Shown: piece by piece, positions 20,872 through 29,957 of the stretch
Layout of the letters: every line of letters begins with the position of its first letter
Numbering within the stretch: the first letter of the stretch is position 1
Source: an uncultured Adlercreutzia sp.
GTDB lineage: Bacteria > Actinomycetota > Coriobacteriia > Coriobacteriales > Eggerthellaceae
NCBI GenBank assembly: GCA_910585575.1
Contig: CAJUFS010000004.1
Location: forward strand, 27,364 to 69,633
Length of the DNA stretch: 42,270 bases
Reading direction: 5' to 3'
Program-made: the position numbers and the translations under genes
Notes under the pieces: model-generated
Database searches by the model: none
Told to the model about the DNA's origin: nothing
Seen by the model: only the letters and a program-made list of their open reading frames with translations

Positions 20872-21933
20872 CTAGAATTGCCGCAGGAATCGCATGTCGC
20901 CCTCGAGCAGCATACGCAAATCCGGCACATTGTACTTAAGACAGGCAATGCGCTCCACGCCGATGCCGAAGGCGAAACCCGAGTACTCCTCCGGGTCAAT
21001 GCCACTCATAGAGAGCACGTTCGGATCCACCATGCCGCAGCCGAGAATTTCCAGCCAGCCGGTGCCCTTGCACATGCGGCAGCCCTCGCCGTGGCAGATG
21101 CCGCAGCTGACGTCGGCCTCGGCCGACGGCTCGGTGAAGGGGAAATAGTGGGCGCGGAAGCGCGTCTTGCGCTCGGGGCCGAACACTTGCTTGCAGAAGT
21201 AATCCAGCGTGCCCTTCAGGTCGCCGAAAGTGATGCCCTTGTCGATGACCAAGCCCTCGATCTGGTGGAACTGGGGCAGATGCGACGGATCGGCCACGTC
21301 GCGGCGGTACACCTTGCCCGGGGCGATCATGTAGATGGGCAGCTCCTGGTCCTCCATGACGTGCACCTGCACGCCCGAAGTCTGGGTGCGCAGCAGCACG
21401 TCGGACTCGCCGCGCACGCGGGCGGCATCGCCAGACAGGTCGCGCACGTAGAAGGTGTCCTGCATAGAGCGGCTCGGATGGTCGGCCGGGGCATTCAGGG
21501 CCGTGAAGTTGTAGTAGTCGGTCTCGATCTCGCTGCCCTCGTAGACCTTGTAGCCAAGGCCCATGAAGATATCGGACACCTCGTCGATGATGCCGTTGAT
21601 AAGATGGCGCGTGCCCATTTGCTGGGAACGGCCCGGCAGCGTCACGTCCACGGCAGCCGCGTCAATGGCTGCAGCCAGCTCGGCCCCTTCCAGCACGGCC
21701 TTGCGGGCGCTCAAAGCCTCTTCCACTGCCACGCGCGTCTCGTTCACCGCCTTGCCCACGGCAGCGCGCTCCTCCTTGGGCACCGAGCCCATGGAACGCA
21801 GGTAGCCGGTGAGCGTACCTGCCTTGCCCAGGACGCGCACGCGCACGTCCTCGAGGGCGGCGGTGGTGTCCGCGGCCTCGATTGCGGCCAGCGTCTCAGC
21901 TTCGAGCGCGGCCAGTTCCTCCGTAATCGCCAT
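20872..21933 (-). CDS. pheS: Phenylalanyl-tRNA synthetase alpha subunit
   Basis: A 353-residue catalytic subunit of PheRS. It has an N-terminal coiled coil (~1-90) and a class II core with motif 2-type FHQIEGLVIDKGITFGDLKG and motif 3-type GFAFGIGVERIACLKY near the C-terminus. A CxxC...CxxC cluster (SCGICHGEGCRMCKG) interrupts the core, as in several bacterial PheS proteins. The start at 21933 (MAITEELA) is chosen because it follows the T-box terminator and AAAGG; the frame stays open upstream to 22161, but that part is the riboswitch RNA, not protein. First gene of pheS-pheT. Confidence 0.95.
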   Translation of the reverse strand: MAITEELAALEAETLAAIEAADTTAALEDVRVRVLGKAGTLTGYLRSMGSVPKEERAAVGKAVNETRVAVEEALSARKAVLEGAELAAAIDAAAVDVTLPGRSQQMGTRHLINGIIDEVSDIFMGLGYKVYEGSEIETDYYNFTALNAPADHPSRSMQDTFYVRDLSGDAARVRGESDVLLRTQTSGVQVHVMEDQELPIYMIAPGKVYRRDVADPSHLPQFHQIEGLVIDKGITFGDLKGTLDYFCKQVFGPERKTRFRAHYFPFTEPSAEADVSCGICHGEGCRMCKGTGWLEILGCGMVDPNVLSMSGIDPEEYSGFAFGIGVERIACLKYNVPDLRMLLEGDMRFLRQF

Positions 21934-21960
21934 CTGTCTTCTGCACCTTTCTCTTGCAAT

Positions 21961-22285
21961 AAAAAAGAGCCCTCTCGCGTCCTTGCTGGATACGAGACCC
22001 AATCCAAGGACGAGAGAAGACTCTCGCGGTACCACCCTGGTTGACGAAGCCGTGGACGCCGAGGCGTAAACCGCCCCGCGCACCCGTGCCGCGCCCGCTC
22101 TTTCGCTTGGTAACGGAAGCACCCGTCGCCCCCTACTGACCGTCTCGCCAGGGTGTAGCACCCCGCGTCCGGGTTCAGAGACGCTGCTCGGAAGGGAATT
22201 GGCGGACGCTTCGATGGAGCCCTTTCAGCGGGCAGGCCCCTCTCTGGGAATCGTCGACGACTCCGCCACTGTCTTCGTCATCGCA
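21961..22285 (-). promoter_or_regulatory. Phenylalanine T-box riboswitch upstream of pheS
   Basis: The conserved T-box AGGGTGGTACCGCG lies at 22038-22025. It is followed by a terminator hairpin (stem CTCTCG..CCTTG with CAAGG..CGAGAG, 22016-21967) and a run of six T (21966-21961). The 5' part holds a Stem I: base helix GAAG/CTTC (22276-22273 with 22194-22191) and helix GGCGGA/TCCGCC (22267-22262 with 22206-22201). The internal loop between them has AATTCC on the 3' side, placing a UUC (Phe) specifier at 22198-22196. The distal part has the conserved AGAGAGG and GCTGAAA elements. Uncharged tRNA-Phe would favour the antiterminator and allow pheS-pheT transcription. Confidence 0.95.
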
Positions 22286-22296
22286 TGTAACTGCGC

Positions 22297-22305
22297 ATTC
22301 TAGCA
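22297..22305 (-). promoter_or_regulatory. Extended -10 promoter of the T-box leader
   Basis: TGC followed directly by TAGAAT (22302-22297) forms an extended -10 element; transcription should begin around 22290, just before Stem I. No clear -35 box is seen. It lies only ~26 bases after the stop of the upstream wall-protein gene. Confidence 0.55.
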
Positions 22306-22330
22306 CAACCGCACCCGCAGTGCGGGCCCG

Positions 22331-23587
22331 TTACAGGAACCGGTAGCTGACGGTGCGCAAACCCCACGCCTTGCAGCTGGAGAAGCCGAAAGCCTTCCAC
22401 ACGCCCGGCTGCAGATCGAGGGCGCGGCTACCGCCGCCCAAGCCACCGCAATCGTTGACCGTCGCGTAGACCGTCTTGCCGCCGTAGGAAATTTCCACCG
22501 TGCGGCCGAACAGCTTGCGATAGCCCGAAAGCGACATGGGCACGGCCACTCCCATGGAGCTGTCGTTGCACACCGCGCCCGTAGCCGTGGTGCCCGGGTT
22601 GGGGGTGTTCGGGTCAGTTTTGCCGCCGTAAGCGGAGGCCACGCCCGTTTTCCATCCCTCGTTCGAGCTCGATGAGCTTGAAGGCTTCGAAGTGGAGGGC
22701 TTGCTGGCCGGCTTGTCATCAGCCGCGGGCTTATCGTCGGCCGCCGGCTTGTCGTCAGCAGGCTCATCGGCAGCGGGCTCGTCCGCATCATCGCCCTCAT
22801 CTTGACCCGGCGCATTGGCATCGGGATTATCGGCCACCGGCTCGTCGTCGGATACCACGTCCTTGCGGTCGGTCGTGTTGGCGTTGGGGTCTTCCTTGAC
22901 CTCAGCTCGCTTGGCCGCTTCTTCCTGCTGACGGCGCATTTCTTCCGCTTGACGGGCCAGCTCGGCCAAACGTGCCGCCTGCTCGGCCTTGGCGCCTTCC
23001 AACTGGCTCGTGGCGTCGGCCACCACCGCTTCGGCTTCCTCGCGCTTGGCCGCCTGGGTGGCCAGGGCGTCTTCCTGGTCGTCTTTCTGGGCATTCAGCT
23101 CGGCCGACACCTCGTCGAACTTTTGCTTGCGCTCTTTCTGCTTGGCAATCTCGTCAGCCTGATAGCTCATGATCTGCGTGACGTACTCCATGTTGCGCAG
23201 CAGATCGTCGAAGTTCTGGGAATCGAGCACCATGCCCAAAAGCCCGGCCGTGCTGCCCTCGCGATACTCGCCCACGGCCACATCGCTGAGCGCCTCGCGC
23301 CCCTCGAGCATAGCCTGCTGAGCCTTCAGGGCCTTCTTGGCCGTCTTGTCGATTTTCTTCTGGAGCGCGGCCACTTCCGCTGAAATGGCCTCGTATTCTT
23401 CGTTGATAGCCGCCATGCGGGACTCGGCGGCATCGAGGGCCGATTGTGCCTGGTCGACCTTGGCCTGGGCGTCGGAGGCAGGATCTGCCTGGGCGGCCGC
23501 GGGCCCCAAGGGCACGGCCGTGCACGCCAGCAGCACGGCCAACAGCCACGCCGCCATCATGCGCCCGTATCGTTGCAGGTGTACCAA
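22331..23587 (-). CDS. Secreted coiled-coil protein with C-terminal RlpA-like double-psi beta-barrel
   Basis: A 418-residue secreted protein. Signal peptide (~1-34, ending AAAQA), a long coiled coil (~38-230) like the N-terminal domains of PcsB/CwlO-type hydrolases that dock on FtsEX, an Asp/Pro/Ala/Lys spacer (~230-305) with repeated DDKPA, and a C-terminal barrel (~313-418) with GVASAYGG, TATGAVCN and VNDCGG (Asp379). This barrel type occurs in RlpA and resuscitation-promoting wall lytic proteins. The coiled-coil plus barrel layout suggests a cell-division wall hydrolase, which is an inference. The start is TTG at 23587, with AAAGGG 5 bases upstream; ATG 23560 and 23557 are alternatives that shorten the basic part of the signal peptide. 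Confidence 0.8.
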   Translation of the reverse strand: MVHLQRYGRMMAAWLLAVLLACTAVPLGPAAAQADPASDAQAKVDQAQSALDAAESRMAAINEEYEAISAEVAALQKKIDKTAKKALKAQQAMLEGREALSDVAVGEYREGSTAGLLGMVLDSQNFDDLLRNMEYVTQIMSYQADEIAKQKERKQKFDEVSAELNAQKDDQEDALATQAAKREEAEAVVADATSQLEGAKAEQAARLAELARQAEEMRRQQEEAAKRAEVKEDPNANTTDRKDVVSDDEPVADNPDANAPGQDEGDDADEPAADEPADDKPAADDKPAADDKPASKPSTSKPSSSSSSNEGWKTGVASAYGGKTDPNTPNPGTTATGAVCNDSSMGVAVPMSLSGYRKLFGRTVEISYGGKTVYATVNDCGGLGGGSRALDLQPGVWKAFGFSSCKAWGLRTVSYRFL

Positions 23588-23753
23588 AGGAACCCTTTCG
23601 CTCTACCATTAGGCGCCTTCGCACGAGAAACCGCGCTCAAGGCATCGCTCTATCTTGCCGAATAGCCCGCTTGCTGGCAAGCATCTTGGCGAAAAAGACA
23701 CGAGCGCCCGAAAAGCCGTGCCCGTCACGTTACCATGGACCACCACGAAAAGC

Positions 23754-23765
23754 AAACATTTGATC
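23754..23765. promoter_or_regulatory. Degenerate SOS-box-like site before recN
   Basis: AAACATTTGATC matches the GAACATATGTTC box found upstream of uvrB in this window at 9 of 12 positions and lies 7 bases before the recN -35 box. recN is SOS-regulated in many bacteria. The match is weak. Confidence 0.3.
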
Positions 23766-23772
23766 GTTTTTA

Positions 23773-23801
23773 TTGTCTTCGCCACCGAGCTCCACTATAC
23801 T
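23773..23801 (+). promoter_or_regulatory. Sigma-70-type promoter of recN
   Basis: TTGTCT (23773-23778), a 17-base spacer and TATACT (23796-23801) lie 26 bases before ATG 23828, giving a leader of roughly 20 bases. Confidence 0.7.
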
Positions 23802-23827
23802 TCGATGCACGACCAGAAAGGCAGCCC

Positions 23828-25450
23828 ATGATCGACGAACTGCACGTGCGCAACATCGCCCTTATCCGCGAGGCCACCCTCATGCCCTCGCCGGGTCTTA
23901 CCGTGCTTACCGGCGAAACCGGCGCCGGCAAGACGGCGCTCCTGTCGGCGTGCAAGCTGCTCATGGGTGCCCGCGCCGACAGCGCCATGGTGCGCGAAGG
24001 AGCCGATCAGGCCCAAATCGAGGGACGGCTTTTCCTCGCGAACCCTGAAACGGCCAACGAGAACGAAGAGGTCGTGGTCACACGCAAGGTAAGTGCCGAT
24101 GGCCGTTCCCGTGCTTCGCTCAATGGCTCCCTGGCCAGCGTCTCCGAACTGGCGCGCACCGTCGGCCCCTCCATCGAGCTGTGCGGCCAGCATGAGCATC
24201 AGGCGCTCCTCAAGCCGTCCGAGCACGGCCCGCTCCTCGACGCCTGGGCCAACCTTACTGATGTCGCTCAGGCCTATCGTGTGGCTTTCCAAGAAGTCAG
24301 TCAGGCGCAGGATCACCTCGACCAAGTCAAAGATCAGGCCAACGCTTCGCACCTCCAGCTCGAAGAGGCGCGCTTCACCCTGAAAACCATCGAGGCCGTC
24401 AATCCTCAGCCCGGCGAGTACGAAGAGCTCGTCGACTATCTCGCCAAGGCCGAGCACGCCGAAACCCTCGCGCGCAACTCCCACGGAGCAGCCGAGGCGC
24501 TCTCGGGCGACGGCGGCGCCCTCGACGCCCTCAACAGCGCCATCGCCCTGCTCGACGAGGCCTCCCGCGCCGATGAGTCTCTCGCGCCCTACGCTTCGTC
24601 CCTGCGGGAAATCTGCTTCGTCGCCGAGGACGTTGCCCGCGATATGGCCACCTATTGCGAGGACATCGACTTCGACAGCGCCACACTTGCCCACGCTCAA
24701 GAGCGCATGGGGGCTTTCCAAGGGCTGCTCCGCTCCTTCGGCCCCACCATGGACGAGGTCTTCGCCCGTCAAGAGGAGGCAGCAGAGCTCGTCGCCCTCG
24801 TCGACCATGCCGACGAGTCCATCGCCCGCGCCCAGGCTGCCCTCGATCAGGCCGAGGAGCAGCTTGCAGCGGCAGCGGCCTCCTATACCGCCAGCCAGCA
24901 AGAGGCAGCCCCGCGCTTTGCTCAAGCGGTCGGCGCTGTTATGGGTCAACTGGAAATGGGAAGCGCGCAAATCGAATGCTCCGTCGAGCCCCTTCCCCGC
25001 GAGCGCTGGACGCGCGCCGGCGCTGCCGCCGTGGCCTTCGAATTCCGTCCCGGTAAGTCCATGCAGGCCCGTCCCTTGGCGCGCATTGCCTCAGGCGGCG
25101 AAATCAGCCGCGTGATGCTGGCTATCAAGGTTGTGCTGGGAGCCCAAGACCACGCCGGCACGCTCATCTTCGACGAGGTGGATGCGGGCGTCGGGGGCAG
25201 TACGGCCACCGCCCTGGCCGCCGTACTCGCCCAGCTTGCCGAAAGTCACCAGATCATCGCCATCACGCACCTGGCCCAGGTAGCGGTCGCCGCCGACACG
25301 CACTACGTGGTCGAGAAAACGAAGGGCGATACGCCCGAAACGTTGCTTCGAGTGGTGACCGGCGCCAGCCGCGAACAGGAAGTGGCGCGCATGCTGTCGG
25401 GCGACGCCACCGAGGCGTCCCTCGCCCATGCGCGCGAAATGCTGAGCTGA
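23828..25450 (+). CDS. recN: DNA repair protein RecN
   Basis: A 540-residue SMC-like ATPase acting early in double-strand break repair. Walker A GETGAGKT (29-36) is at the N-terminus, followed by a long coiled-coil middle (~150-370), the ABC signature ASGGEISR (~419-426) and Walker B LIFDEVDAGVGG (~448-459). Length matches the family. ATG 23828 (MIDELHVRN) is chosen from family alignment and GAAAGG upstream; the frame opens earlier at 23735, but that part covers the promoter. Convergent with the deacetylase gene. Confidence 0.95.
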   Translation: MIDELHVRNIALIREATLMPSPGLTVLTGETGAGKTALLSACKLLMGARADSAMVREGADQAQIEGRLFLANPETANENEEVVVTRKVSADGRSRASLNGSLASVSELARTVGPSIELCGQHEHQALLKPSEHGPLLDAWANLTDVAQAYRVAFQEVSQAQDHLDQVKDQANASHLQLEEARFTLKTIEAVNPQPGEYEELVDYLAKAEHAETLARNSHGAAEALSGDGGALDALNSAIALLDEASRADESLAPYASSLREICFVAEDVARDMATYCEDIDFDSATLAHAQERMGAFQGLLRSFGPTMDEVFARQEEAAELVALVDHADESIARAQAALDQAEEQLAAAAASYTASQQEAAPRFAQAVGAVMGQLEMGSAQIECSVEPLPRERWTRAGAAAVAFEFRPGKSMQARPLARIASGGEISRVMLAIKVVLGAQDHAGTLIFDEVDAGVGGSTATALAAVLAQLAESHQIIAITHLAQVAVAADTHYVVEKTKGDTPETLLRVVTGASREQEVARMLSGDATEASLAHAREMLS

Positions 25451-25605
25451 ACCAACAGCAGCCTGGCAACAGCGGCCCAAGCGTTCGACGCCCCGGTCCG
25501 CGGAACGCTAGGCTAGCCACCAGCAGCCCGGCGACAGCCCCACGTCAACAACGGCCCAAGCGCCCAGCGCCCCCGTCCGCGAAACGCCAGAGGCAGCCTG
25601 CTAGC
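25451..25605. repeat. Imperfect tandem duplication downstream of recN
   Basis: The non-coding gap holds two related units, about 25451-25517 and 25518-25605. Both run ACCA-CAGCAGCC..GGC-ACAGC, then CGGCCCAAGCG, then GTCCGCG-AACGC-AG and GCTAGCC. The copies differ by several substitutions and a ~20-base length difference. No hairpin terminator is evident. Confidence 0.6.
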
Positions 25606-25613
25606 CCATCAGG

Positions 25614-27314
25614 CTATTCGGCGCTCTCCTGTTCTGCCTGCGCTTCTTCAGCCAGGGCCTTCGCGTCGTCGTAGGCCAGCAGTTCATCGATGGTCACGAA
25701 CTTATAGCCCTTCTCGATCATCTTCGGCAGGGCAATTTTCAAGGCCTCGATGGTTTGGGTGCGCGGACCGCCCCCGTCGTGCATAAGGACGATATCACCC
25801 GATTTTGCCGACATAATGCGGTCGGCAATCGTCTGGGCCCCCGGCGTACGCCAGTCCTCGGTGTCGACGTTCCAGCCAATCTCATAGGAGACATAGGGCG
25901 CCACGGTCCAGATAAGGTCGTCGCGGAAATTGCCGCCCGGCGAGCGGAACGCCTTGGGGGCCTCGCCGCCGGTCAGCTCCACAATGGCATTTTGCCCCTT
26001 GGTCACTTCCTCCACCTGCTCTTCGGGGCTCATCAGCGTCATGTCTACGCCATTGCCCGAGCCCGAAGCGTGGTCCCAGCTATGGGTGGCAATCTGATGA
26101 CCCTCTTTCACCTCGCGCTTCATGGCGTCGGGGTAATCGGCAATCTGCTCGCCGATAGTGAAGAAGGTGGCCTTTACGTCGTACTCCTTCAGCACATCGA
26201 GCAACTCGTTAGTGGTAGGCCACGGGCCGTCGTCGAACGTAAGCGCAATGACCTTATCGTCGCCCGTGTGGGCGTTGTACTTGAAGTAGGTGTTGTTGAC
26301 AACAGGCTTGGTAACCTCTTTCACCGTCTTGCCAGAGATTTTCCCCGTGCGCTTCTCCACCTCGCCCGACTCCCCGGGGATGATGGCATGAATGGCACCC
26401 TCGCCCAGCTCTACCTGCTTGGGCTTCTTCTCGACCTTCTTAACGTCGTAATCCTCCATGATGTCGGTGCCGGCGTTAATTTGAATGGTGTCGTTCTTAT
26501 GCACCGGAGTGTTGGGGTCATCGATCTCGGTGCCGTTGATGGTGGCCGTGAACGGCGTACCCTTTCCTTGCTCGATAACCTCGCCATCAACCGCCACCAA
26601 GTTGCCCGGCTGCGGGGTCACCACGCCGTCGGCCACCAGATCGCCCAAGGTGGTGCCCTGGTCCACTGTGCGCGTCATGCCGTTGATGGTAGTATTGAAG
26701 GTGGGAGGGTTCAGATAGAGAAACGCGCCCACGCCAATGGCGCCCAAAATGAGCACAGCCACAATGATCGAGACGATGCTCGCCTTCTTCTTGGGCTTGT
26801 GGGTATAGCGCTCGTAATCGGCGTAGGGAGCTGCCTGCTCTGTGGTTTTGCGAGCCGGGTTCACCCGCGGGTTCGTAGCCGCATAACCCGCGTAGCCCGT
26901 GCTGTGCGACGCTCCTTGGTGCACACCGGTAGCAGAGCCAGGATAGGGCTGCTCGGTAGCGGCCGCATATTCCTCATAGGCCGCGCGGGCCGCCTGCTCG
27001 GGAGTGAGGCCGCCGGCAGCCATCTGGGAAGAAGACATCGGATGCGATCCGGCCGAATGCGGCCCTGCCGCGTGCGGTCCAGCCGGATGAGAGGAGGCCC
27101 CTGGCGCACCCTGAGCCGCGGCCGCAGAAGCAGCCGTCCCCGCCGAAGAGGCGCCCGCCCCCGCCGCGCTCGAACCCTGCCCTTGGGCCGCAGGGCTGGA
27201 GCCTTGAAGATGCTGTGTGGGAGCCGTTGAACGGCGCGTGGGCTTCTTGTGCTGACGGGGATTATTGCGCGGATTGTGATTGCCCGCGGGGTTCGATGAG
27301 GGCTCTTGGTGCAT
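25614..27314 (-). CDS. Membrane-anchored polysaccharide deacetylase (NodB/CE4 family)
   Basis: A 566-residue type II membrane protein. The first ~178 residues are low complexity (Ala/Gly/Ser/His/Pro) and should be cytoplasmic; one helix (~179-200) follows basic KPKKK. Outside are ~140 residues with two ubiquitin-like/G5-like beta repeats (DUF348 style, ~205-290), then a CE4 domain (~350-545). All CE4 motifs are present: TFDDGP (359-364), HSWDH with metal-binding His411/His415, RSPGG (457-461), DTEDW (484-488) and LMHDGGG (510-516). It probably removes acetyl groups from peptidoglycan or another surface glycan. AAGGAAG precedes ATG 27314. A TATAAT (27381-27376) may be its -10 box. Confidence 0.88.
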   Translation of the reverse strand: MHQEPSSNPAGNHNPRNNPRQHKKPTRRSTAPTQHLQGSSPAAQGQGSSAAGAGASSAGTAASAAAAQGAPGASSHPAGPHAAGPHSAGSHPMSSSQMAAGGLTPEQAARAAYEEYAAATEQPYPGSATGVHQGASHSTGYAGYAATNPRVNPARKTTEQAAPYADYERYTHKPKKKASIVSIIVAVLILGAIGVGAFLYLNPPTFNTTINGMTRTVDQGTTLGDLVADGVVTPQPGNLVAVDGEVIEQGKGTPFTATINGTEIDDPNTPVHKNDTIQINAGTDIMEDYDVKKVEKKPKQVELGEGAIHAIIPGESGEVEKRTGKISGKTVKEVTKPVVNNTYFKYNAHTGDDKVIALTFDDGPWPTTNELLDVLKEYDVKATFFTIGEQIADYPDAMKREVKEGHQIATHSWDHASGSGNGVDMTLMSPEEQVEEVTKGQNAIVELTGGEAPKAFRSPGGNFRDDLIWTVAPYVSYEIGWNVDTEDWRTPGAQTIADRIMSAKSGDIVLMHDGGGPRTQTIEALKIALPKMIEKGYKFVTIDELLAYDDAKALAEEAQAEQESAE

Positions 27315-27589
27315 GGGTCTTCCTTCGAGATACTCCGTTTAAGCTAGGTTTAACGTTTATGGCCAGGTAAAGGCCATTATACGTCTTCCCGTGCAGAGGC
27401 CCCCGCACGGCCAGCTTACATTTCCGTAAACTTAATAAGTTCTTCTAGAACAGTATGCAGAAAGTTTGCGAAAGCCGCACAAAAGGCCCCTTGCCGCGAG
27501 CGACGACTGCAGCCAGCCGCGATCCGTTACAGCAGCCCGCACGTCCACATCCCGCTCTGGCAACCCGACAGCGCCTCCCCCGCTTGCCC

Positions 27590-29743
27590 CTAATTCGCGC
27601 GGCTGCTGCCGTAGGCCGCGTGCTTGCGGTTACCGAAGGCGCTGCCCTTGCGCGCGGTCTTCTTCAAGTCCTTCAGCACGTCGTCCTCGGACGACCCCTC
27701 CACCGACGAGCGCAGCTTGACCACCTGATCGCGCAGGCGCGCCGCTTCCTCGAAATCCATGTCGCGCGAGGCCGCCGCCATGTCGTCCTCCATGGATGAG
27801 ATGATGCGGAGCACCTCTTCGCGGGACAGCTCGGCCAGCTCTTTGTTCACCTGCTCGGCCGTGGTGCCGGCTGCCTCCTCGGTGATGTAGCCCATGATGT
27901 CGTTGATAGCCTTGCGAATGGTCTGCGGCTCGATGCCATGCTCTTCGTTGTAGGCCATCTGGATTTCGCGGCGGCGCTTCGTCTCGTCAATGGCGCGGCG
28001 CATGGAGTCGGTAATGCGATCGGCGTACATGATGACCTGGCCCGATACGTTACGAGCCGCACGACCGATAGTCTGGATGAGCGAACGGTGATTGCGCAGG
28101 AAGCCTTCCTTGTCAGCGTCCAGAATGGCCACCAGCGACACTTCGGGCAAGTCCAGGCCCTCGCGCAAGAGGTTGATGCCCACCAGCACGTCGAACTCGC
28201 CGCGGCGCAGATCACGGAGGATTTCCGTACGCTCCAAGGTGGCAATGTCCGAGTGCATGTAGCGCGCCTTCACTCCCTGATCCAGCAGGTGATCCGTCAG
28301 GTCCTCGGCCATCTTCTTCGTGAGCGTGGTGATAAGCACGCGCTCGTCGCGCCCGGCGCGCTCCTTCGCCTCGTCGATGATGTCGTCGATCTGGCTGGTG
28401 CTCGAGCGCACGATGATTTCCGGATCGAGCAGACCGGTCGGGCGGATAACCTGCTCCACCTGGGCCTGGCTGACCTTCTCCTCGTAATCGCCGGGCGTGG
28501 CCGATACGTAGATGAACTGCGGAATGCGGTCCTCGAACTCATCGAAGCGCAAGGGACGGTTGTCCAAGCAGCTGGGCAGGCGGAAGCCATGCTCAGCCAG
28601 GGTGATTTTGCGGGAGCGATCGCCCTCGTGCATGCCGCGGATCTGCGGCACCGTGACATGGGACTCGTCGATGATGCAGAAGAAGTCCTTCGGGAAGTAG
28701 TCGATAAGCGTGTAGGGAGGCTCGCCCGGCTGGCGCCCGTCCAAGTGCCGCGAGTAGTTCTCGATGCCGGAGCAGAACCCCATGGTCTCGAGCATTTCCA
28801 AGTCGTAGTTCACGCGCATTTCCAAGCGCTGGGCCTCCAGCAGCTTGCCCTCTTCCTTGAACTGCTGCAAGCGCTCGCGCAGCTCTTCCTGGATAGTGCC
28901 CAGGGCGCGATCCATTTTGGGACGCGCCGTGACGTAGTGAGATGCCGGCCAGATGGGCAGGGCCTCGTAGGTACCCAGCACTTCGCCGGTAACTAGGTCG
29001 ATCTCGGCGATTTCCTCAATCTCGTCGCCCCAGAACTCAATGCGGATGGGATTGTCGGCGTAGGGCGGGAACACATCGAGCGCGTCACCCCGCACGCGGA
29101 AGGTGCCGCGCTTCAGCTCGTAGTCGTTGCGGTCGTACTGGATGTCGATAAGTTCGTAGATGACTTGGTCGCGGTCCATTTCCTTCTGCTTGTCCACGAA
29201 CACTGCCATGCCGGCGTAGTCCATGGGGCTGCCGATGCCGTAGATGCACGACACCGAGGCCACCACAATGACGTCGCGCCGCGACAGCAGCGCCGAGGTG
29301 GCCGCATGGCGCAGCTTCTCCACCTCTTCGTTGATGGAGGCGTCCTTCTCGATGAAGGTATCGGAGGAGGGCACATAGGCCTCGGGCTGGTAGTAATCGT
29401 AGTAGGACACGAAGTACACCACCGCGTTGTCCGGGAAGAACTCCTTGAGCTCGGCAGCCAGCTGCGCGGCGAGCGTTTTGTTGGGGGCCATAACCAGCGT
29501 GGGCTTCTGCACCGCCTCGATGGTCTTCGCCATGGTGAAGGTTTTGCCCGAGCCCGTGACGCCCAGCAGCGTTTGGTAGCGCAGGCCATCCTCAACGCCC
29601 TTGGCCAAAGCCTCGATGGCCTGGGGCTGGTCGCCCGAGGGCTCGAAGGGAGAAACCACTTTGAACGGGGTGTTGGCCAGGCGCACCTCGGGCAGCTTGC
29701 CCTCCATGGCCATACCCTCGATATTGGAAAGATGAGTAGACAC
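27590..29743 (-). CDS. uvrB: Excinuclease ABC subunit B
   Basis: A 717-residue helicase-like subunit of nucleotide excision repair that takes damaged DNA from UvrA and recruits UvrC. Walker A GVTGSGKT (61-68), the damage-probing beta-hairpin ([10 protein letters not shown], ~115-125), helicase box IDESHV, motif [11 protein letters not shown] and a C-terminal UVR domain (~650-690) that contacts UvrC. The start is GTG 29743, preceded by GAGAGGGG; M11 or M13 are alternatives closer to the conserved core. A perfect SOS box overlaps the predicted promoter. uvrA and uvrC are not in the window. Confidence 0.97.
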   Translation of the reverse strand: MSTHLSNIEGMAMEGKLPEVRLANTPFKVVSPFEPSGDQPQAIEALAKGVEDGLRYQTLLGVTGSGKTFTMAKTIEAVQKPTLVMAPNKTLAAQLAAELKEFFPDNAVVYFVSYYDYYQPEAYVPSSDTFIEKDASINEEVEKLRHAATSALLSRRDVIVVASVSCIYGIGSPMDYAGMAVFVDKQKEMDRDQVIYELIDIQYDRNDYELKRGTFRVRGDALDVFPPYADNPIRIEFWGDEIEEIAEIDLVTGEVLGTYEALPIWPASHYVTARPKMDRALGTIQEELRERLQQFKEEGKLLEAQRLEMRVNYDLEMLETMGFCSGIENYSRHLDGRQPGEPPYTLIDYFPKDFFCIIDESHVTVPQIRGMHEGDRSRKITLAEHGFRLPSCLDNRPLRFDEFEDRIPQFIYVSATPGDYEEKVSQAQVEQVIRPTGLLDPEIIVRSSTSQIDDIIDEAKERAGRDERVLITTLTKKMAEDLTDHLLDQGVKARYMHSDIATLERTEILRDLRRGEFDVLVGINLLREGLDLPEVSLVAILDADKEGFLRNHRSLIQTIGRAARNVSGQVIMYADRITDSMRRAIDETKRRREIQMAYNEEHGIEPQTIRKAINDIMGYITEEAAGTTAEQVNKELAELSREEVLRIISSMEDDMAAASRDMDFEEAARLRDQVVKLRSSVEGSSEDDVLKDLKKTARKGSAFGNRKHAAYGSSRAN

Positions 29744-29782
29744 GCAGTCCCCTCTCTTGAGTTATTCGTTATAAGGAAAACT

Positions 29783-29811
29783 AGTCTAGCACGTTGAGAA
29801 ATACTTGAACA
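29783..29811 (-). promoter_or_regulatory. uvrB promoter with extended -10
   Basis: TGTTCA (29811-29806), a 17-base spacer ending in TGC, and TAGACT (29788-29783) form an extended -10 promoter about 40 bases before the GTG. The -35 box lies inside the SOS box, so LexA binding would block RNA polymerase. Confidence 0.5.
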
Positions 29812-29818
29812 TATGTTC
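29807..29818. promoter_or_regulatory. Perfect SOS (LexA) box, GAACATATGTTC
   Basis: A 12-base perfect palindrome identical to the GAAC-N4-GTTC operator of Gram-positive and actinobacterial LexA/DinR. It lies 64 bases upstream of the uvrB GTG and 140 bases upstream of the divergent transporter gene. Confidence 0.88.
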
Positions 29819-29957
29819 GTATATTATCCATAGACCTTCGCACGGTGAAAACCTATCAGGATCACGCCTCAAACCACCAAGATTCGCTCCGGTCCGTCAC
29901 GGCCTCCCCGAGTGTTATACTCTCCAACCGTTCTATTCCTTCTCGGAAAGGCTTTTC

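Noticed and set aside
21934-22161. An N-terminal extension of PheS of 76 residues
   Set aside because: The bases encode the T-box antiterminator and terminator RNA; the family start is at 21933.
27421-27460. A second SOS box near GTTCTTCTAGAAC
   Set aside because: The half-sites are in the opposite order (GTTC then GAAC), so it does not match the LexA operator; it is just a short palindrome.
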